64,000 nucleotides of DNA from Pseudomonas reidholzensis (GCF_900536025.1 NZ_UNOZ01000010.1:1-64000), one strand, 5' to 3'; positions 29,112 through 39,639 are shown, counted from the stretch's first letter. A program made the numbers and translations. Notes: generated from the sequence alone by a model not told the origin.

Positions 29112-29966
29112 TTGGACATCATCGACATCGATCCGGCCGAATCGGCGGCCGCAGGCTACTCGCGCATCGCCCTCGGGGTGGAATACAAAGGCGCCCGCTA
29201 CCGTGGCTGGCAACGCCAGGCGAGTGGCGTGCCGAGTGTCCAGCAGGCCCTTGAACAGGCGCTGTCGAAGGTGGCCAACGCGCCGATCACCGTGGCCTGT
29301 GCCGGGCGCACCGATGCCGGCGTGCACGCCTGCGGCCAGGTCGTGCATTTCGATACCGATGCCGTGCGTGACGAGCGCGCCTGGACCCTGGGCACCAACT
29401 TCAACCTGCCGCGCGACATCAGCGTGACCTGGGCGCGGACCATGCCGGCGGACTTCCACGCCCGCTTCAAGGCCACCGCCCGGCGCTATCGCTACGTCAT
29501 CTACAACGACCCGATCCGCCCGGCGCACCTGGCCGAGGAAGTGACCTGGAACCACCGCCCGCTGGACGTCGCGTTGATGGCCGAGGCAGCCCAGTGCCTG
29601 CTCGGCACCCACGACTTCAGCGCCTTCCGCGCCAGCCAGTGCCAGGCCAAGTCGCCGATCAAGACCATGCACCACCTGCGCGTCACCCGCCATGGCCAGA
29701 TGATCGTGCTGGACCTGCGCGCCAGCGCCTTCCTGCACCACATGGTGCGCAACATCGCCGGCGTGCTGATGAGCATCGGCACCGGCGAGCGGCCGGTGGC
29801 GTGGGCCCGTGAAGTGCTGGAGGGGCGCGATCGCCGTGAGGCCGGGGTCACCGCGCACCCGTTTGGCCTGTACCTGGTCCAGGTGGAGTATCCCGAGGCC
29901 TTCGAGCTGCCCCAGCGTTACATCGGCCCACACTTTCTTACCGGTTTCGACGCACTGGCGGACTGA
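29112..29966 (+). CDS. truA: tRNA pseudouridine(38-40) synthase TruA
   Basis: Makes pseudouridine at positions 38-40 of the tRNA anticodon stem-loop. The product is 284 residues from the start chosen here. The catalytic Asp68 lies in [24 protein letters not shown] and FLHHMVRNI are further TruA marks. The start is uncertain. The frame is open upstream to 28956, but that part runs through a REP pair and a hairpin, and a likely -10 (GTTATACTG) lies at about 29070. A TTG at 29112 ([10 protein letters not shown]) gives a normal length. Confidence 0.9.
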   Translation: MDIIDIDPAESAAAGYSRIALGVEYKGARYRGWQRQASGVPSVQQALEQALSKVANAPITVACAGRTDAGVHACGQVVHFDTDAVRDERAWTLGTNFNLPRDISVTWARTMPADFHARFKATARRYRYVIYNDPIRPAHLAEEVTWNHRPLDVALMAEAAQCLLGTHDFSAFRASQCQAKSPIKTMHHLRVTRHGQMIVLDLRASAFLHHMVRNIAGVLMSIGTGERPVAWAREVLEGRDRREAGVTAHPFGLYLVQVEYPEAFELPQRYIGPHFLTGFDALAD

Positions 29967-30025
29967 CGGGGCAAAAGTCATTTGCTAACATCCGGCCTTC
30001 ACCGATTACTCAAGGTTCGCTGTCC

Positions 30026-30646
30026 ATGAGCAACGTTCGCAGCAAGATCTGCGGGATTACCCGCATCGAAGACGCCCTGGCCGCCGCTGAAGCCGGCGCC
30101 GACGCCATCGGCTTCGTCTTCTATGCCAAGAGCCCGCGTGCCGTGGACGTGCGTCAGGCGCGGGCGATCATTGCCGAGCTGCCACCGTTCGTGACCACGG
30201 TCGGCCTGTTCGTCAATGCGTCGCGCTGTGAGCTCAGCGAGATCCTCGAAGTGGTTCCGCTGGACCTGCTACAGTTCCACGGCGACGAAACCCCGGCCGA
30301 TTGCGCGGGCTTTCACCGGCCCTGGATCAAGGCCTTGCGGGTGCGCCCCGGGGATGACCTGGAGGCCGCCTGCCAGCACTATGCCGGCGCCAGCGGTATT
30401 CTCCTCGACACCTTTGTCGCCGGCGTGCCGGGCGGGACGGGCGAAGCCTTCGACTGGTCGCTGGTGCCGCCGCGCCTGAGCAAGCCGATCATTCTCGCCG
30501 GCGGCCTGACGCCGGACAACGTCGGCCAGGCGATCGCCCAGGTGCGGCCTTACGCGGTGGATGTCAGCGGTGGGGTAGAGCAGGCCAAGGGCATCAAGGA
30601 TGCCGACAAGATCGAGGCCTTCCTGCGTGCCGTGAGGCAGGCGTGA
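30026..30646 (+). CDS. trpF: Phosphoribosylanthranilate isomerase
   Basis: Catalyses the Amadori rearrangement of phosphoribosylanthranilate in tryptophan synthesis. The 206-residue TIM barrel has the catalytic Cys in KICGITR at the N-terminus, [18 protein letters not shown] with the catalytic Asp region, and the phosphate site [11 protein letters not shown] and DVSGGVE. As in other Pseudomonas it stands apart from the other trp genes, between truA and accD. Confidence 0.96.
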   Translation: MSNVRSKICGITRIEDALAAAEAGADAIGFVFYAKSPRAVDVRQARAIIAELPPFVTTVGLFVNASRCELSEILEVVPLDLLQFHGDETPADCAGFHRPWIKALRVRPGDDLEAACQHYAGASGILLDTFVAGVPGGTGEAFDWSLVPPRLSKPIILAGGLTPDNVGQAIAQVRPYAVDVSGGVEQAKGIKDADKIEAFLRAVRQA

Positions 30647-30872
30647 AGGCAGATGTGACGGCTGGCCGCGCGCCATCGTCCATAGTTTTCGCAGCCTTGT
30701 GCTGCCAGGCTCGCGCCTATACAGATTGAACAAGGTCCGGTGGCTCGGCCGGCTCCGCGCAACAGCGGGCCCCGATACCGGTCCTTCATCGTTTTATTGA
30801 AGATATGAGCTCAAGGGCAGGGCATGGCCGGCCAGACCGGTCCCCGCCCGCCAAATACTGGAGAAAGAAAGC
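30647..30872 (+). promoter_or_regulatory. Leader/promoter region of accD
   Basis: 226 bp without a gene. CGCCTATACAGATTGAAC (about 30714-30731) contains a -10-like TATACAG. Beyond it lie several GC-rich self-complementary stretches (GGCTCGGCCGGCTCC, CCGATACCGGTCC), suggesting a structured mRNA leader of roughly 140 nt. No known riboswitch is recognised. Confidence 0.4.
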
Positions 30873-31766
30873 ATGAGCAACTGGTTAGTCGACAAACTGA
30901 TCCCTTCGATCATGCGTTCCGAGGTGAAGAAGAGCTCGGTGCCTGAAGGCCTGTGGCACAAGTGCCCGGCCTGCGAGAACGTGCTGTATCGTCCGGAGCT
31001 GGAAAAGACCCTGGATGTCTGCCCCAAGTGCAACCACCACATGCGCATCGGCGCCCGTGCGCGCATCGACATCTTCCTCGACGCCGAAGGCCGTGCCGAA
31101 CTGGGTGCCGACCTCGAGCCGGTCGACCGCCTGAAGTTCCGTGATGGCAAGAAGTACAAGGACCGCCTGGTCGGCGCGCAGAAGCAGACCGGCGAGAAAG
31201 ACGCCCTGATTTCCATGAGCGGCAGCCTGATGGGCATGCCGGTGGTGGTCAGCGCCTTCGAGTTCTCGTTCATGGGCGGCTCGATGGGTGCCATCGTCGG
31301 TGAGCGCTTCGTGCGTGCCGCCAACTACGCCCTGGAAAACCGCTGCCCGATGATCTGCTTCTCCGCTTCCGGCGGTGCGCGGATGCAAGAGGCGCTGATC
31401 TCGCTGATGCAGATGGCCAAGACCTCTGCGGTGCTGGCGCGCCTGCGCGAAGAAGGCATCCCGTTCATCTCGGTGCTGACCGACCCGGTCTACGGCGGCG
31501 TTTCTGCCAGCCTGGCGATGCTCGGCGACGTGATCGTCGGTGAGCCCAAGGCGCTGATCGGCTTCGCCGGCCCGCGCGTCATCGAACAGACCGTCCGCGA
31601 GAAGCTGCCAGAAGGCTTCCAGCGCAGCGAGTTCCTGCTCGAGCACGGCGCGATCGACCTGATCATCTCCCGTCATGAGCTGCGCCCACGTCTGGCCCGC
31701 CTGCTGGCGCAGATGACCGGCCAGGCGACCCCGGCCGAAGCCTTGGAAGAGGCGGCTGTCGCGTAA
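30873..31766 (+). CDS. accD: Acetyl-CoA carboxylase carboxyltransferase subunit beta
   Basis: The beta half of the carboxyltransferase that, with AccA, moves the carboxyl group from biotin to acetyl-CoA to give malonyl-CoA. The 297-residue product has the N-terminal zinc finger of Cys31, 34, 50 and 53 (CPAC and CPKC). The crotonase-fold core follows with [11 protein letters not shown] and [20 protein letters not shown] is the ribosome site. Its stop TAA shares one base with the folC start, so the two are co-translated. Confidence 0.97.
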   Translation: MSNWLVDKLIPSIMRSEVKKSSVPEGLWHKCPACENVLYRPELEKTLDVCPKCNHHMRIGARARIDIFLDAEGRAELGADLEPVDRLKFRDGKKYKDRLVGAQKQTGEKDALISMSGSLMGMPVVVSAFEFSFMGGSMGAIVGERFVRAANYALENRCPMICFSASGGARMQEALISLMQMAKTSAVLARLREEGIPFISVLTDPVYGGVSASLAMLGDVIVGEPKALIGFAGPRVIEQTVREKLPEGFQRSEFLLEHGAIDLIISRHELRPRLARLLAQMTGQATPAEALEEAAVA

Positions 31767-33073
31767 TGAGCCAACGTACCCTCGGCGAGTGGCTCGCCTA
31801 TCTCGAGCAGTTGCACCCTTCGGCCATCGACATGGGCCTGGAGCGTTCGCAACAGGTGGCGCAGCGGCTCGGGCTGGGCAGGCTGGCGCCCCGGGTAGTG
31901 ACGGTTACCGGCACCAATGGCAAGGGTTCGACCTGCGCCTTTGTCGCATCCTTGCTGCAGGCCCAGGGCCTGCGGGTCGGCGTGTACAGCTCACCGCACC
32001 TGCTGCGCTACAACGAGCGGGTGCGTATCGACGGCGTCGATGCCAGCGATGAGCGCCTGTGCGAAGCCTTCGCCGCCGTTGAAGTGGCGCGCGGCGAAAC
32101 CTCCCTGACCTACTTTGAGATGGGCACCCTGGCGGCGTTCTGGCTGTTTCAGCAGTCGGCGCTGGATGCCGTGGTGCTCGAAGTCGGCCTGGGCGGTCGG
32201 CTGGACACGGTCAACGTGGTGGATGCCGACCTGGCGCTGGTGACCAGCATCGGCGTCGACCATGTCGATTACCTCGGCGATAGCCGCGAGTCGGTGGCGT
32301 TCGAAAAGGCCGGCATCTTCCGCCAGGGCAAGCCTGCCCTGTGCGGCGACCTCGACCCGCCCCAGCCGCTGCTGGACAAGGCGCGCGAACTGGCCTGCCC
32401 GTTGTTCCTGCGGGGTCGTGAGTTCGACCTGGCCATTGGCGACAGCCATTGGCAGTGGAGTGGCCGCCAGCTGGATGGCACGCCGGTGGCGTTGCCCGAC
32501 CTGCCGCTGCTCGACCTGCCCATGGAGAACGCCGCGCTGGCGCTGCAGGCCTATCTGTTGATGGGCCTGCCCTGGGATGCCGCTCAGGTCCGTCAGGCCC
32601 TGCTCGATACGCGCATCACCGGTCGCCTGGACCGCCGTGTGCTGAACTGGCAGGGCAAGCGCGTTGAGCTGCTGCTGGATGTCGGGCACAACCCGCATGC
32701 CGCCGAGTACCTGGCCCGCCGCTTGGCGGCCCGGCCGCCGCAGGGCAAGCGCCTGGCGGTGTTCGGCCTGCTCGCCGACAAGGACCTGGACGGCGTTATC
32801 GCGCCGTTGCAAGGGCTGGTCGCGGACTGGGCGGTGGCACCGCTGGACACCCCGCGCAGTCGTCCGGCGGCCGAGCTTGCAACGGCCTTGACGAACCACG
32901 GCGCCGCGGTGAAGTCTTACCCGAGCGTCGAGGCCGCTTTGGCAGGGCAGTGCGCGCAGGCGACGGCGGATGATCAGATCCTGCTGTTCGGTTCGTTTTT
33001 CTGTGTCGCTCAGGCCCTGGAATGGCTCGAGCGGCAGGCGCCTGAGGGTGGAGTAGATGGCAGTGCTGGATAA
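31766..33073 (+). CDS. folC: Bifunctional folylpolyglutamate / dihydrofolate synthase
   Basis: Adds glutamate to dihydropteroate and further glutamates to folates. The 435-residue Mur-ligase-type enzyme has the ATP loop TGTNGKGSTC (48-57), the VLEVGLGGRLDTVN segment, and DVGHNPHAAEYL in the C-terminal domain. It overlaps accD by 1 nt and the dedD-like gene by 17 nt, forming an accD-folC-dedD operon as in other gammaproteobacteria. Confidence 0.96.
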   Translation: MSQRTLGEWLAYLEQLHPSAIDMGLERSQQVAQRLGLGRLAPRVVTVTGTNGKGSTCAFVASLLQAQGLRVGVYSSPHLLRYNERVRIDGVDASDERLCEAFAAVEVARGETSLTYFEMGTLAAFWLFQQSALDAVVLEVGLGGRLDTVNVVDADLALVTSIGVDHVDYLGDSRESVAFEKAGIFRQGKPALCGDLDPPQPLLDKARELACPLFLRGREFDLAIGDSHWQWSGRQLDGTPVALPDLPLLDLPMENAALALQAYLLMGLPWDAAQVRQALLDTRITGRLDRRVLNWQGKRVELLLDVGHNPHAAEYLARRLAARPPQGKRLAVFGLLADKDLDGVIAPLQGLVADWAVAPLDTPRSRPAAELATALTNHGAAVKSYPSVEAALAGQCAQATADDQILLFGSFFCVAQALEWLERQAPEGGVDGSAG

Positions 33074-33731
33074 GGGAATGAGACAGCGCATGGTCGGTGC
33101 GCTGGTGCTGGTGGCACTGGCGGTGATCTTCTTGCCGATGCTGTTCACGCGCGAAGACGAAATGCGTCAGGTCCGGGTCGATGCACCGGAGGCACCGGCC
33201 ATGCCGAGTTTGCCGCAGGTGCAGGTCGAGACGATCCAGGTGCCGGAGCAGCAGCCGCTGGCGGATCAGCCACCGGTGGTGGTCGACGAGTCGACCGCGG
33301 TGGCCACTGCCCCGAGCCAGCCGATCGCGCCGGCGCCAACGGCCGCGCCGCCGGTCGAAGCGCCGGTGGTGAAGCCGCAGGCACCGGCACCGGTAGCCAA
33401 GGTTGAAAGCCGTCCGGCGGCGACGCCTGCGCCGGCGACAACCGCCAGCGCCGCCAAGCCCGCCGCCGCGTCGAAGATCGATGCCAATGGCCTGCCGGTG
33501 AGTTGGTCGATCCAGCTCGCCAGCCTGTCCAACCGTGCCGGCGCCGACAATCTGCAGAAAACCCTGCGCAGCCAGGGCTACAACGCCTATATCCGTTCGG
33601 CCGATGGCATGAACCGGGTGTATGTGGGGCCGTTGATCGAGCGCGCCGAGGCCGAGCGCCTGCGCGATGTGATCAACCGCCAGCAGAAACTCAAAGGCTT
33701 TGTGGTGCGCTTCCAGCCGGAACGCAACTGA
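33057..33731 (+). CDS. dedD: DedD-like SPOR-domain cell-division protein
   Basis: A 224-residue inner-membrane protein. A short cytoplasmic N-terminus is followed by one transmembrane helix (about residues 12-30, GALVLVALAVIFLPMLF). A long Pro/Ala/Val-rich periplasmic linker follows (about 40-140), then a C-terminal SPOR domain (about 147-222, SWSIQLASLSNRAGADNL to GFVVRF). SPOR domains bind denuded glycan strands at the septum. The position between folC and cvpA matches E. coli dedD, which supports the name. A REP pair follows. Confidence 0.9.
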   Translation: MAVLDKGMRQRMVGALVLVALAVIFLPMLFTREDEMRQVRVDAPEAPAMPSLPQVQVETIQVPEQQPLADQPPVVVDESTAVATAPSQPIAPAPTAAPPVEAPVVKPQAPAPVAKVESRPAATPAPATTASAAKPAAASKIDANGLPVSWSIQLASLSNRAGADNLQKTLRSQGYNAYIRSADGMNRVYVGPLIERAEAERLRDVINRQQKLKGFVVRFQPERN

Positions 33732-33748
33732 ATTTCTGGCTGGCTGTG

Positions 33749-33850
33749 CTGGCCTCTTCGCGGGTAAACCCGCTCCCACAGGGGGTGGGTTGGCCATACA
33801 GGCTGTGTGGCTTTCGCGCAGCTTGTGGGAGCGGGTTTACCCGCGAATGC
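33749..33850. repeat. REP pair between dedD and cvpA
   Basis: TTCGCGGGTAAACCCGCTCC and GGAGCGGGTTTACCCGCGAA in inverted orientation, separated by about 45 bp. Confidence 0.93.
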
Positions 33851-33949
33851 GGCACCACCCATCTCGATGGCTCAACCCCTGACATTCCGCTTACCCCCAG
33901 CCCGCCGCTCTGGTAAAATGCGCCGCCTCAAACATCTGCAGGCAGCACC

Positions 33950-34504
33950 GTGGCATTTACCTGGGTTGATTGGGCGATCATCGCAATTATCGCCGTTTCC
34001 ACATTGATCAGTCTTACGCGCGGCTTCGTCAAGGAAGCCCTCTCGCTGATCATCTGGATCGTTGCGGGCGCGGTCGCCTGGATGTTCGGTGGTTCGCTGT
34101 CGCAGTACCTGGAAAGCTATATCCAGACGCCTTCGGCACGGGTCATCGCAGGCTGTACGATTCTTTTCGTCGCCACCCTGATCGTCGGGGCGATGCTCAA
34201 TTTCCTCATCGGCGAGCTGATCCGCGTGACCGGGCTGTCCGGCACCGATCGCTTCCTGGGCATGGCCTTTGGTGCCGCGCGCGGCGCCCTGCTGGTGGTC
34301 GTGGCGGTCGGGCTGCTGAGCCTGGGCCCGGTGCAACAGGACCCGTGGTGGCAGGAATCGCGCCTGATACCACAATTTCTATTGGTCGCTGACTGGTCGA
34401 AAAACCTTATCCTGGGTTTCACCGGTCAGTGGATGTCCAGTGGGGTCAGCGTACCTGCTGATCTTCCGTTCAAGGAACAGCTGCTCGGCCCCTCCAGGCC
34501 GTAA
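33950..34504 (+). CDS. cvpA: CvpA family membrane protein
   Basis: A 184-residue inner-membrane protein with four predicted membrane helices. Family marks are WVDWAIIAIIAVSTLISLTRGF at the N-terminus, split by the SLTRG turn, and RFLGMAFGAARGALLVVV. CvpA was found through colicin V production in E. coli and is linked to envelope stress tolerance; its molecular action is unclear. The start is GTG at 33950, with AGG about 8 nt upstream. A -10-like TAAAAT lies near 33914. It precedes purF by 42 bp, the classical order. Confidence 0.94.
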   Translation: MAFTWVDWAIIAIIAVSTLISLTRGFVKEALSLIIWIVAGAVAWMFGGSLSQYLESYIQTPSARVIAGCTILFVATLIVGAMLNFLIGELIRVTGLSGTDRFLGMAFGAARGALLVVVAVGLLSLGPVQQDPWWQESRLIPQFLLVADWSKNLILGFTGQWMSSGVSVPADLPFKEQLLGPSRP

Positions 34505-34546
34505 GCGCTATTCACTCAAGTTTCATCAAAGTAGGGGTTGCGTCGC

Positions 34547-36052
34547 ATGTGTGGCATCACCGGTATTGTCGGTAAGTCGAACGTCAATCAGGCGCTGTAT
34601 GACGCGCTAACGGTCCTCCAGCACCGCGGCCAGGATGCTGCCGGTATCGTGACCAGCCATGATGGCCGGTTATTCCTGCGCAAGGATAATGGCCTGGTGC
34701 GTGACGTCTTCCAGCAGCGTCACATGCAGCGCCTGGTCGGCCACATGGGCATCGGCCACGTGCGCTATCCGACCGCGGGCAGCTCGACGTCGGCTGAAGC
34801 CCAGCCGTTCTACGTCAACTCGCCGTACGGCATCACCCTGGCGCACAACGGCAACCTGACCAACGTCGAGCAGTTGGCCAAGGAGATCTACGAGTCCGAC
34901 CTGCGCCACGTCAACACCAACTCCGACTCGGAAGTGCTGCTCAACGTGTTCGCCCACGAGCTGGCCGTGCGCGGCAAGCTGCAGCCGACCGAAGAAGACG
35001 TGTTCGCCGCGGTCTCCCACGTGCACAGCCGCTGCGTCGGCGGTTACGCGGTGGTGGCGATGATCACCGGCTACGGCATCGTCGGCTTCCGTGACCCGAA
35101 CGGCATCCGCCCGGTGGTCTTCGGCCAGCGTCACACCGACGAAGGCGTGGAGTACATGATCGCCTCGGAAAGCGTCGCCCTGGACGTCCTCGGCTTCACC
35201 CTGATCCGCGACCTGGCGCCGGGCGAAGCGGTGTACATCACCGAAGAAGGCAAGCTCACCACCAAGCAGTGCGCGACCAACCCGCAGCTCAAGCCGTGCA
35301 TCTTCGAGCACGTCTACCTGGCCCGCCCTGACTCGATCATGGACGGCGTCTCGGTGTACAAGGCGCGCCTGCGCATGGGCGAGAAGCTGGCCGAGAAGAT
35401 CCGCCGTGAGCGCCCTGAGCACGACATCGACGTGGTCATCCCGATTCCGGACACCAGCCGCACCGCGGCGCTGGAGCTGGCCAACCACCTGGGCGTGAAG
35501 TTCCGCGAAGGCTTCGTCAAGAACCGCTACATCGGCCGTACCTTCATCATGCCCGGCCAGGCCGCACGCAAGAAGTCGGTGCGCCAGAAGCTCAACGCCA
35601 TCGAGCTGGAATTCCGCGGCAAGAACGTGATGCTGGTCGACGACTCGATCGTGCGCGGCACCACCTGCAAGCAGATCATCCAGATGGCCCGCGAAGCGGG
35701 TGCGAAGAACGTCTACTTCTGCTCCGCAGCGCCGGCTGTGCGTTACCCCAACGTCTACGGCATCGACATGCCGAGTGTGCACGAACTGATCGCCCACAAC
35801 CGCACCACCGACCAGGTGGCCGAGTTGATCGGCGCCGACTGGCTGATCTATCAGGACCTGCCGGACCTGATCGAATCGGTCGGTGGCGGCAAGGTCAAGA
35901 TCGAAAACTTCGATTGCGCGGTGTTCGACGGTGAGTATGTCACCGGTGACATCGACGACGCCTACCTGGAACGCATCGAGCAGAACCGCAACGATGCGGC
36001 CAAGGTCAAGACCCAGGCCGTCAGCGCGATCATCGACCTGTACAACAACTGA
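34547..36052 (+). CDS. purF: Amidophosphoribosyltransferase
   Basis: Catalyses the first committed step of purine synthesis, PRPP + glutamine to phosphoribosylamine. The 501-residue enzyme has an N-terminal Ntn glutaminase domain whose nucleophile is the Cys right after the initiator Met, so 34547 (MCGITG) must be the start rather than the upstream 34538. The PRPP loop [13 protein letters not shown] is at 361-373. It is followed by metZ after 15 bp, suggesting co-transcription of cvpA-purF-metZ-SDR. Confidence 0.97.
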   Translation: MCGITGIVGKSNVNQALYDALTVLQHRGQDAAGIVTSHDGRLFLRKDNGLVRDVFQQRHMQRLVGHMGIGHVRYPTAGSSTSAEAQPFYVNSPYGITLAHNGNLTNVEQLAKEIYESDLRHVNTNSDSEVLLNVFAHELAVRGKLQPTEEDVFAAVSHVHSRCVGGYAVVAMITGYGIVGFRDPNGIRPVVFGQRHTDEGVEYMIASESVALDVLGFTLIRDLAPGEAVYITEEGKLTTKQCATNPQLKPCIFEHVYLARPDSIMDGVSVYKARLRMGEKLAEKIRRERPEHDIDVVIPIPDTSRTAALELANHLGVKFREGFVKNRYIGRTFIMPGQAARKKSVRQKLNAIELEFRGKNVMLVDDSIVRGTTCKQIIQMAREAGAKNVYFCSAAPAVRYPNVYGIDMPSVHELIAHNRTTDQVAELIGADWLIYQDLPDLIESVGGGKVKIENFDCAVFDGEYVTGDIDDAYLERIEQNRNDAAKVKTQAVSAIIDLYNN

Positions 36053-36067
36053 TTTGGGAGCGACGGC

Positions 36068-37279
36068 ATGACGGATCAATGGGATGCCGGGCGACTGGAC
36101 AGCGACCTCGAGGGTGTCGGTTTCGACACCCTGGCGGTCCGCGCCGGTCAGTACCGTACGCCTGAGGCGGAGCACAGCGACGCGCTGTTCTTCACCTCCA
36201 GCTATGTGTTCCGCACGGCCGCCGATGCGGCCGCGCGGTTTGCCGGCGAAACGCCGGGCAATGTCTACTCGCGCTACACCAACCCGACCGTGCGCGCCTT
36301 CGAAGAGCGCCTGGCGGCGCTGGAAGGCGCCGAGCAGGCGGTGGGCACCTCCACCGGCATGTCGGCGATCCTGTCCACGGTGATGGCGCTGTGCAGCGCC
36401 GGTGACCATGTGCTGGTGTCGCAGAGCGTGTTCGGTTCGACCATCAGCCTGTTCGAGAAGTACTTCAAGCGCTTTGGCGTGCAGGTGGACTACGTGCCAC
36501 TGGCCGACCTCGGCGGTTGGCAAAAAGGCATCAAGGACAACACCAGGCTGCTGTTCGTCGAGTCGCCGTCCAACCCCTTGGCCGAGCTGGTGGACATCGC
36601 CGCCCTGGCCGAGATCGCCCACGCCCGTGGCGCGATGCTGGTGGTCGACAACTGCTTCAGCACGCCAGCGCTGCAGCAGCCGCTCAAACTCGGTGCCGAC
36701 ATCGTCGTGCATTCGGCGACCAAGTTCATCGACGGCCAGGGCCGTTGCATGGGCGGTGCGGTGGCCGGGCGCAGCGAGCAGATGAAAGAAGTGGTGGGCT
36801 TCCTGCGGACCGCTGGGCCGACCCTCAGCCCGTTCAACGCCTGGGTATTCCTCAAGGGCCTGGAAACGCTCAAGCTGCGCATGCGTGCGCACTGCGAGAG
36901 CGCCCGTGCCCTGGCGCAGTGGCTGGAGCAGCAGGACGGGGTGGAGAAGGTCCACTACGCCGGCCTGCCGAGCCATCCGCAGCATGAGCTGGCCAAGCGT
37001 CAGATGAGCGACTTTGGCGCGGTGGTGAGCTTTGAGGTCAAGGGCGGCAAAGACGGCGCCTGGCGCTTCATCGACGCGACCCGTCTGTTGTCGATCACGG
37101 CCAACCTGGGTGACAGCAAGACCACCATCACCCACCCGGCGACCACCTCCCACGGCCGTCTGTCGCCGCAGGAGCGTGAAGCGGCGGGCATCCGTGACAG
37201 CCTGATTCGCATCGCGGTCGGCCTGGAAGACGTCGCCGACCTGCAAACCGACCTGGCGCGTGGGTTGGCTGCGCTGTGA
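36068..37279 (+). CDS. metZ: O-succinylhomoserine sulfhydrylase
   Basis: A PLP enzyme making homocysteine directly from O-succinylhomoserine and sulfide, the direct-sulfhydrylation route to methionine used by Pseudomonas. The 403-residue product has [33 protein letters not shown], and the PLP lysine Lys219 in [11 protein letters not shown]. The late [21 protein letters not shown] motif is typical of the cystathionine-gamma family. It overlaps the SDR gene by GTGA at 37276-37279. Confidence 0.95.
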   Translation: MTDQWDAGRLDSDLEGVGFDTLAVRAGQYRTPEAEHSDALFFTSSYVFRTAADAAARFAGETPGNVYSRYTNPTVRAFEERLAALEGAEQAVGTSTGMSAILSTVMALCSAGDHVLVSQSVFGSTISLFEKYFKRFGVQVDYVPLADLGGWQKGIKDNTRLLFVESPSNPLAELVDIAALAEIAHARGAMLVVDNCFSTPALQQPLKLGADIVVHSATKFIDGQGRCMGGAVAGRSEQMKEVVGFLRTAGPTLSPFNAWVFLKGLETLKLRMRAHCESARALAQWLEQQDGVEKVHYAGLPSHPQHELAKRQMSDFGAVVSFEVKGGKDGAWRFIDATRLLSITANLGDSKTTITHPATTSHGRLSPQEREAAGIRDSLIRIAVGLEDVADLQTDLARGLAAL

Positions 37280-38049
37280 TCGACTGGAAGGGTGGCGAGC
37301 CGGACCATAACGGTCGGGTAGCCCTGGTCACCGGTGCCGCGCGCGGCATCGGCCTGGGCATCGCCGCCTGGCTGATCTGTGAAGGTTGGCAGGTGGTCCT
37401 CAGCGACCTTGATCGCCCGCGTGGCGCCAAGGTGGCGAAGGCGCTCGGCGACAATGCGTGGTTCATCACCATGGATGTCGCCGATGAGGCGCAGGTCAGT
37501 GCCGGGGTGTCCGAAGTGCTCGGCCAGTTCGGCCGGCTTGACGCGCTGGTCTGCAATGCCGCCATCGCCAACCCGCACAACCACACCCTGGAGAGCTTGA
37601 GCCTGGCTCAATGGAACCGGGTGCTGGCGGTCAACCTCAATGGGCCGATGCTGTTGGCCAAGCACTGTGCGCCGTACCTGCGTGCGCATGCTGGGGCGAT
37701 CGTCAACCTGACTTCGACCCGGGCGCGGCAGTCCGAGCCGGATACCGAGGCTTATGCGGCGAGCAAGGGCGGGCTGTTGGCGTTGACCCATGCCCTGGCG
37801 ATGAGCCTGGGGCCGGAGATTCGGGTCAATGCTGTGAGCCCGGGGTGGATCGATGCGCGTGATCCAGCCCAGCGCCGTGCCGAGCCGTTGAGCGAGGCCG
37901 ACCATGCCCAGCATCCGGCGGGCAGGGTAGGGACCGTTGAGGACGTGGCTGCGTTGGTGGCTTGGTTGTTGTCCAGACAGGCGGGGTTTGTGACTGGGCA
38001 GGAGTTTGTGGTTGACGGTGGGATGAGTCGCAAGATGATTTACACCTGA
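37276..38049 (+). CDS. Short-chain dehydrogenase/reductase
   Basis: A 257-residue Rossmann-fold oxidoreductase. Cofactor motif TGAARGIG is at residues 19-26; the NAA motif is VCNAAIANP. The catalytic triad is Ser in NLTST, Tyr160 and Lys164 (YAASK). Substrate is unknown. The start GTG overlaps the metZ stop (GTGA), so it is translated with metZ. The acidic residue after the second strand (SDLDRP) suggests NAD rather than NADP. A terminator follows at 38079. Confidence 0.88.
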   Translation: MIDWKGGEPDHNGRVALVTGAARGIGLGIAAWLICEGWQVVLSDLDRPRGAKVAKALGDNAWFITMDVADEAQVSAGVSEVLGQFGRLDALVCNAAIANPHNHTLESLSLAQWNRVLAVNLNGPMLLAKHCAPYLRAHAGAIVNLTSTRARQSEPDTEAYAASKGGLLALTHALAMSLGPEIRVNAVSPGWIDARDPAQRRAEPLSEADHAQHPAGRVGTVEDVAALVAWLLSRQAGFVTGQEFVVDGGMSRKMIYT

Positions 38050-38078
38050 GCGGATGGCTATAAGCTGGAAGCTTTGAG

Positions 38079-38109
38079 AAAGGGACCGAGAGGTTCCTTT
38101 GTCGTTTTT
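38079..38109 (+). terminator. Rho-independent terminator after the SDR gene
   Basis: AAAGGGACC-GAGA-GGTTCCTTT (one G-T pair) followed by GTCGTTTTT. Confidence 0.8.
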
Positions 38110-38130
38110 GGGTGGGGGGGTGGTGGGAGC

Positions 38131-38920
38131 GGGCATATCCATTTTTTGTGGTGGGGCCACTGGCCCCTTCCGCCCTTACGGCGGGTCACTTTTTTTCTTG
38201 GAAAAAAGTAACCAAAAACCGCTTGCTCCTACATCCGGCCCTTCGCTGCGCTGCGGGTTCCCTCACTCCGGTCTTGCTCCCGCGAGGACCGGGCTGTACG
38301 GGCCTTCCTGGCCCGCAGCCCTTGCCGGCCTTCCTGGCCGTCACCTCGCTTCGCAAGACCTCCGTTCGGCCTCCTGAAGTCGCGGTAGATCAAGATCACG
38401 AGCCAGATCAAGATCAAGGGCCAGGGCGATGGCTGGCGAATCGCTGCGCTCTCGCTGGTTTATAAGGGCGGTACAGCGCGTCAGCGCCAGAATGTGCATT
38501 GGCAGTCCCGGCCTATTCGCGGGTAAACCCGCCCCACAGGTTATCTGCTGACTGTGAGGCCACTGCGGTCCCTGTGGGAGCGGGTTTACCCGCGAAGAGG
38601 TCAAGCTATCCACCACCATTGCCACTATCGAAGATAACGCCAGCCCAGGCGCCACCCCTAACTTGGCGACCTCAGGAGGCCGAACGGAGGTCTTGCGGAG
38701 CGAGGTGACGGCCATGGATGGCCGGCAAGCGCCGCGGGCCAGGAAGGCCCGTCCGGCGCGGTCCACGCGGGAGCAAGACCGGAGTGAGGGAACCCGCAGC
38801 GCAGCGGAGGGCCGTATGTGGGAGCCGGCGGTTTTTTGGTTACTTTTTTCCAAGAAAAAAAGTGACCCGCCGTAAGGGCGGAAGGGGCCATAAGCGCCAC
38901 CACCTGAAATGGATAAGCAC
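38131..38920. repeat. Large structured interspersed repeat (copy D, full length, inverted relative to copy C)
   Basis: A 790-bp element between the SDR gene and the tRNA-Val promoter. Order: left arm (hairpin 38291-38321, outer stem GGGCTG/CAGCCC), degenerate tandem stretch (38385-38430), connector, REP pair (38509-38600), second connector and right arm (hairpin 38729-38759, outer stem GCGCCG/CGGCGC). It ends GGATAAGC at 38911-38918. Its central parts are in the opposite order to copy C. Both arms carry an A-rich/T-rich hairpin with a CCAAG or CTTGG loop. No protein gene is credible here. Confidence 0.88.
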
Positions 38921-39012
38921 ACCATCCCCCCGCGCGCATTTTCGTGCCCGCTTCCTGCCTCCCACGCAAATCCACTTTTTTGCCCTTTTTGAAAAAAAAT
39001 TCAATGGGGGTA

Positions 39013-39041
39013 TTGACTTAGCATCGGTACCTGCGTAAATT
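39013..39041 (+). promoter_or_regulatory. Promoter of the tRNA-Val/tRNA-Asp cluster
   Basis: TTGACT (39013-39018), a 17-bp spacer and TAAATT (39036-39041), followed by a GC-rich TCGCGG discriminator. The A/T block TTTTTGAAAAAAAATTCAAT just upstream may be an UP element. Nothing else is seen in 38921-39090. Confidence 0.75.
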
Positions 39042-39090
39042 TCGCGGCCTCAGAGAAGCAAACGCAACACGCAACACCAAGCAGCAAAAT

Positions 39091-39166
39091 GGGTGATTAG
39101 CTCAGCCGGGAGAGCATCTGCCTTACAAGCAGAGGGTCGGCGGTTCGATCCCGTCATCACCCACCA
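39091..39166 (+). tRNA. tRNA-Val (TAC)
   Basis: 76 nt, GGGTGATTAGCTCAGC start, anticodon loop CTTACAA (anticodon TAC), GGTTCGATCCC T arm, encoded CCA. Confidence 0.97.
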
Positions 39167-39244
39167 CTTCTCTGAGATGTTCCTGGCATGAATACTTCGC
39201 AAGAAGTTTCAGCTAGAGAGGAACAGGACGTAAGTCCACACTGC

Positions 39245-39321
39245 GCAGCGGTAGTTCAGTCGGTTAGAATACCGGCCTGTCACGCCGGGGGTCGCGGGTT
39301 CGAGTCCCGTCCGCTGCGCCA
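39245..39321 (+). tRNA. tRNA-Asp (GTC), copy 1
   Basis: 77 nt, GCAGCGGTAGTTCAG start, anticodon loop CTGTCAC (anticodon GTC), GGTTCGAGTCC T arm, encoded CCA. Confidence 0.97.
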
Positions 39322-39418
39322 TTTTTCTCCAGATGGGTGCTTGTCACCGGTCTGAGGTCCAGAGGCCAAGCCTTTGTACCAGATCCCAGTTTCAATCGGG
39401 CGCAAGCCTGAACGATAC

Positions 39419-39495
39419 GCAGCGGTAGTTCAGTCGGTTAGAATACCGGCCTGTCACGCCGGGGGTCGCGGGTTCGAGTCCCGTCCGCTGCGCCA
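39419..39495 (+). tRNA. tRNA-Asp (GTC), copy 2
   Basis: Identical by eye to copy 1. It is preceded by the 35-40 bp leader CCCAGTTTCAATCGGGCGCA and following bases, which recurs before copy 3. Confidence 0.97.
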
Positions 39496-39541
39496 TCTTC
39501 TGCTACGAGGCCCCATGAACGCCTCGCAGCAACACAAGAAG

Positions 39542-39566
39542 AGCGATCACGTTATCGCTTTTTTTG
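39542..39566 (+). terminator. Terminator-like hairpin between tRNA-Asp copies 2 and 3
   Basis: AGCGAT-CACGTT-ATCGCT followed by TTTTTTTG. Its position inside the array implies partial termination, so copy 3 may be made at a lower level or from its own promoter. Confidence 0.75.
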
Positions 39567-39639
39567 TGCCTGACCGACCAGCACCCAGTGCGCGGAAGGT
39601 TAGATCCCAGTTTCAATCGGGCGCAAGCCTGAATGATAC

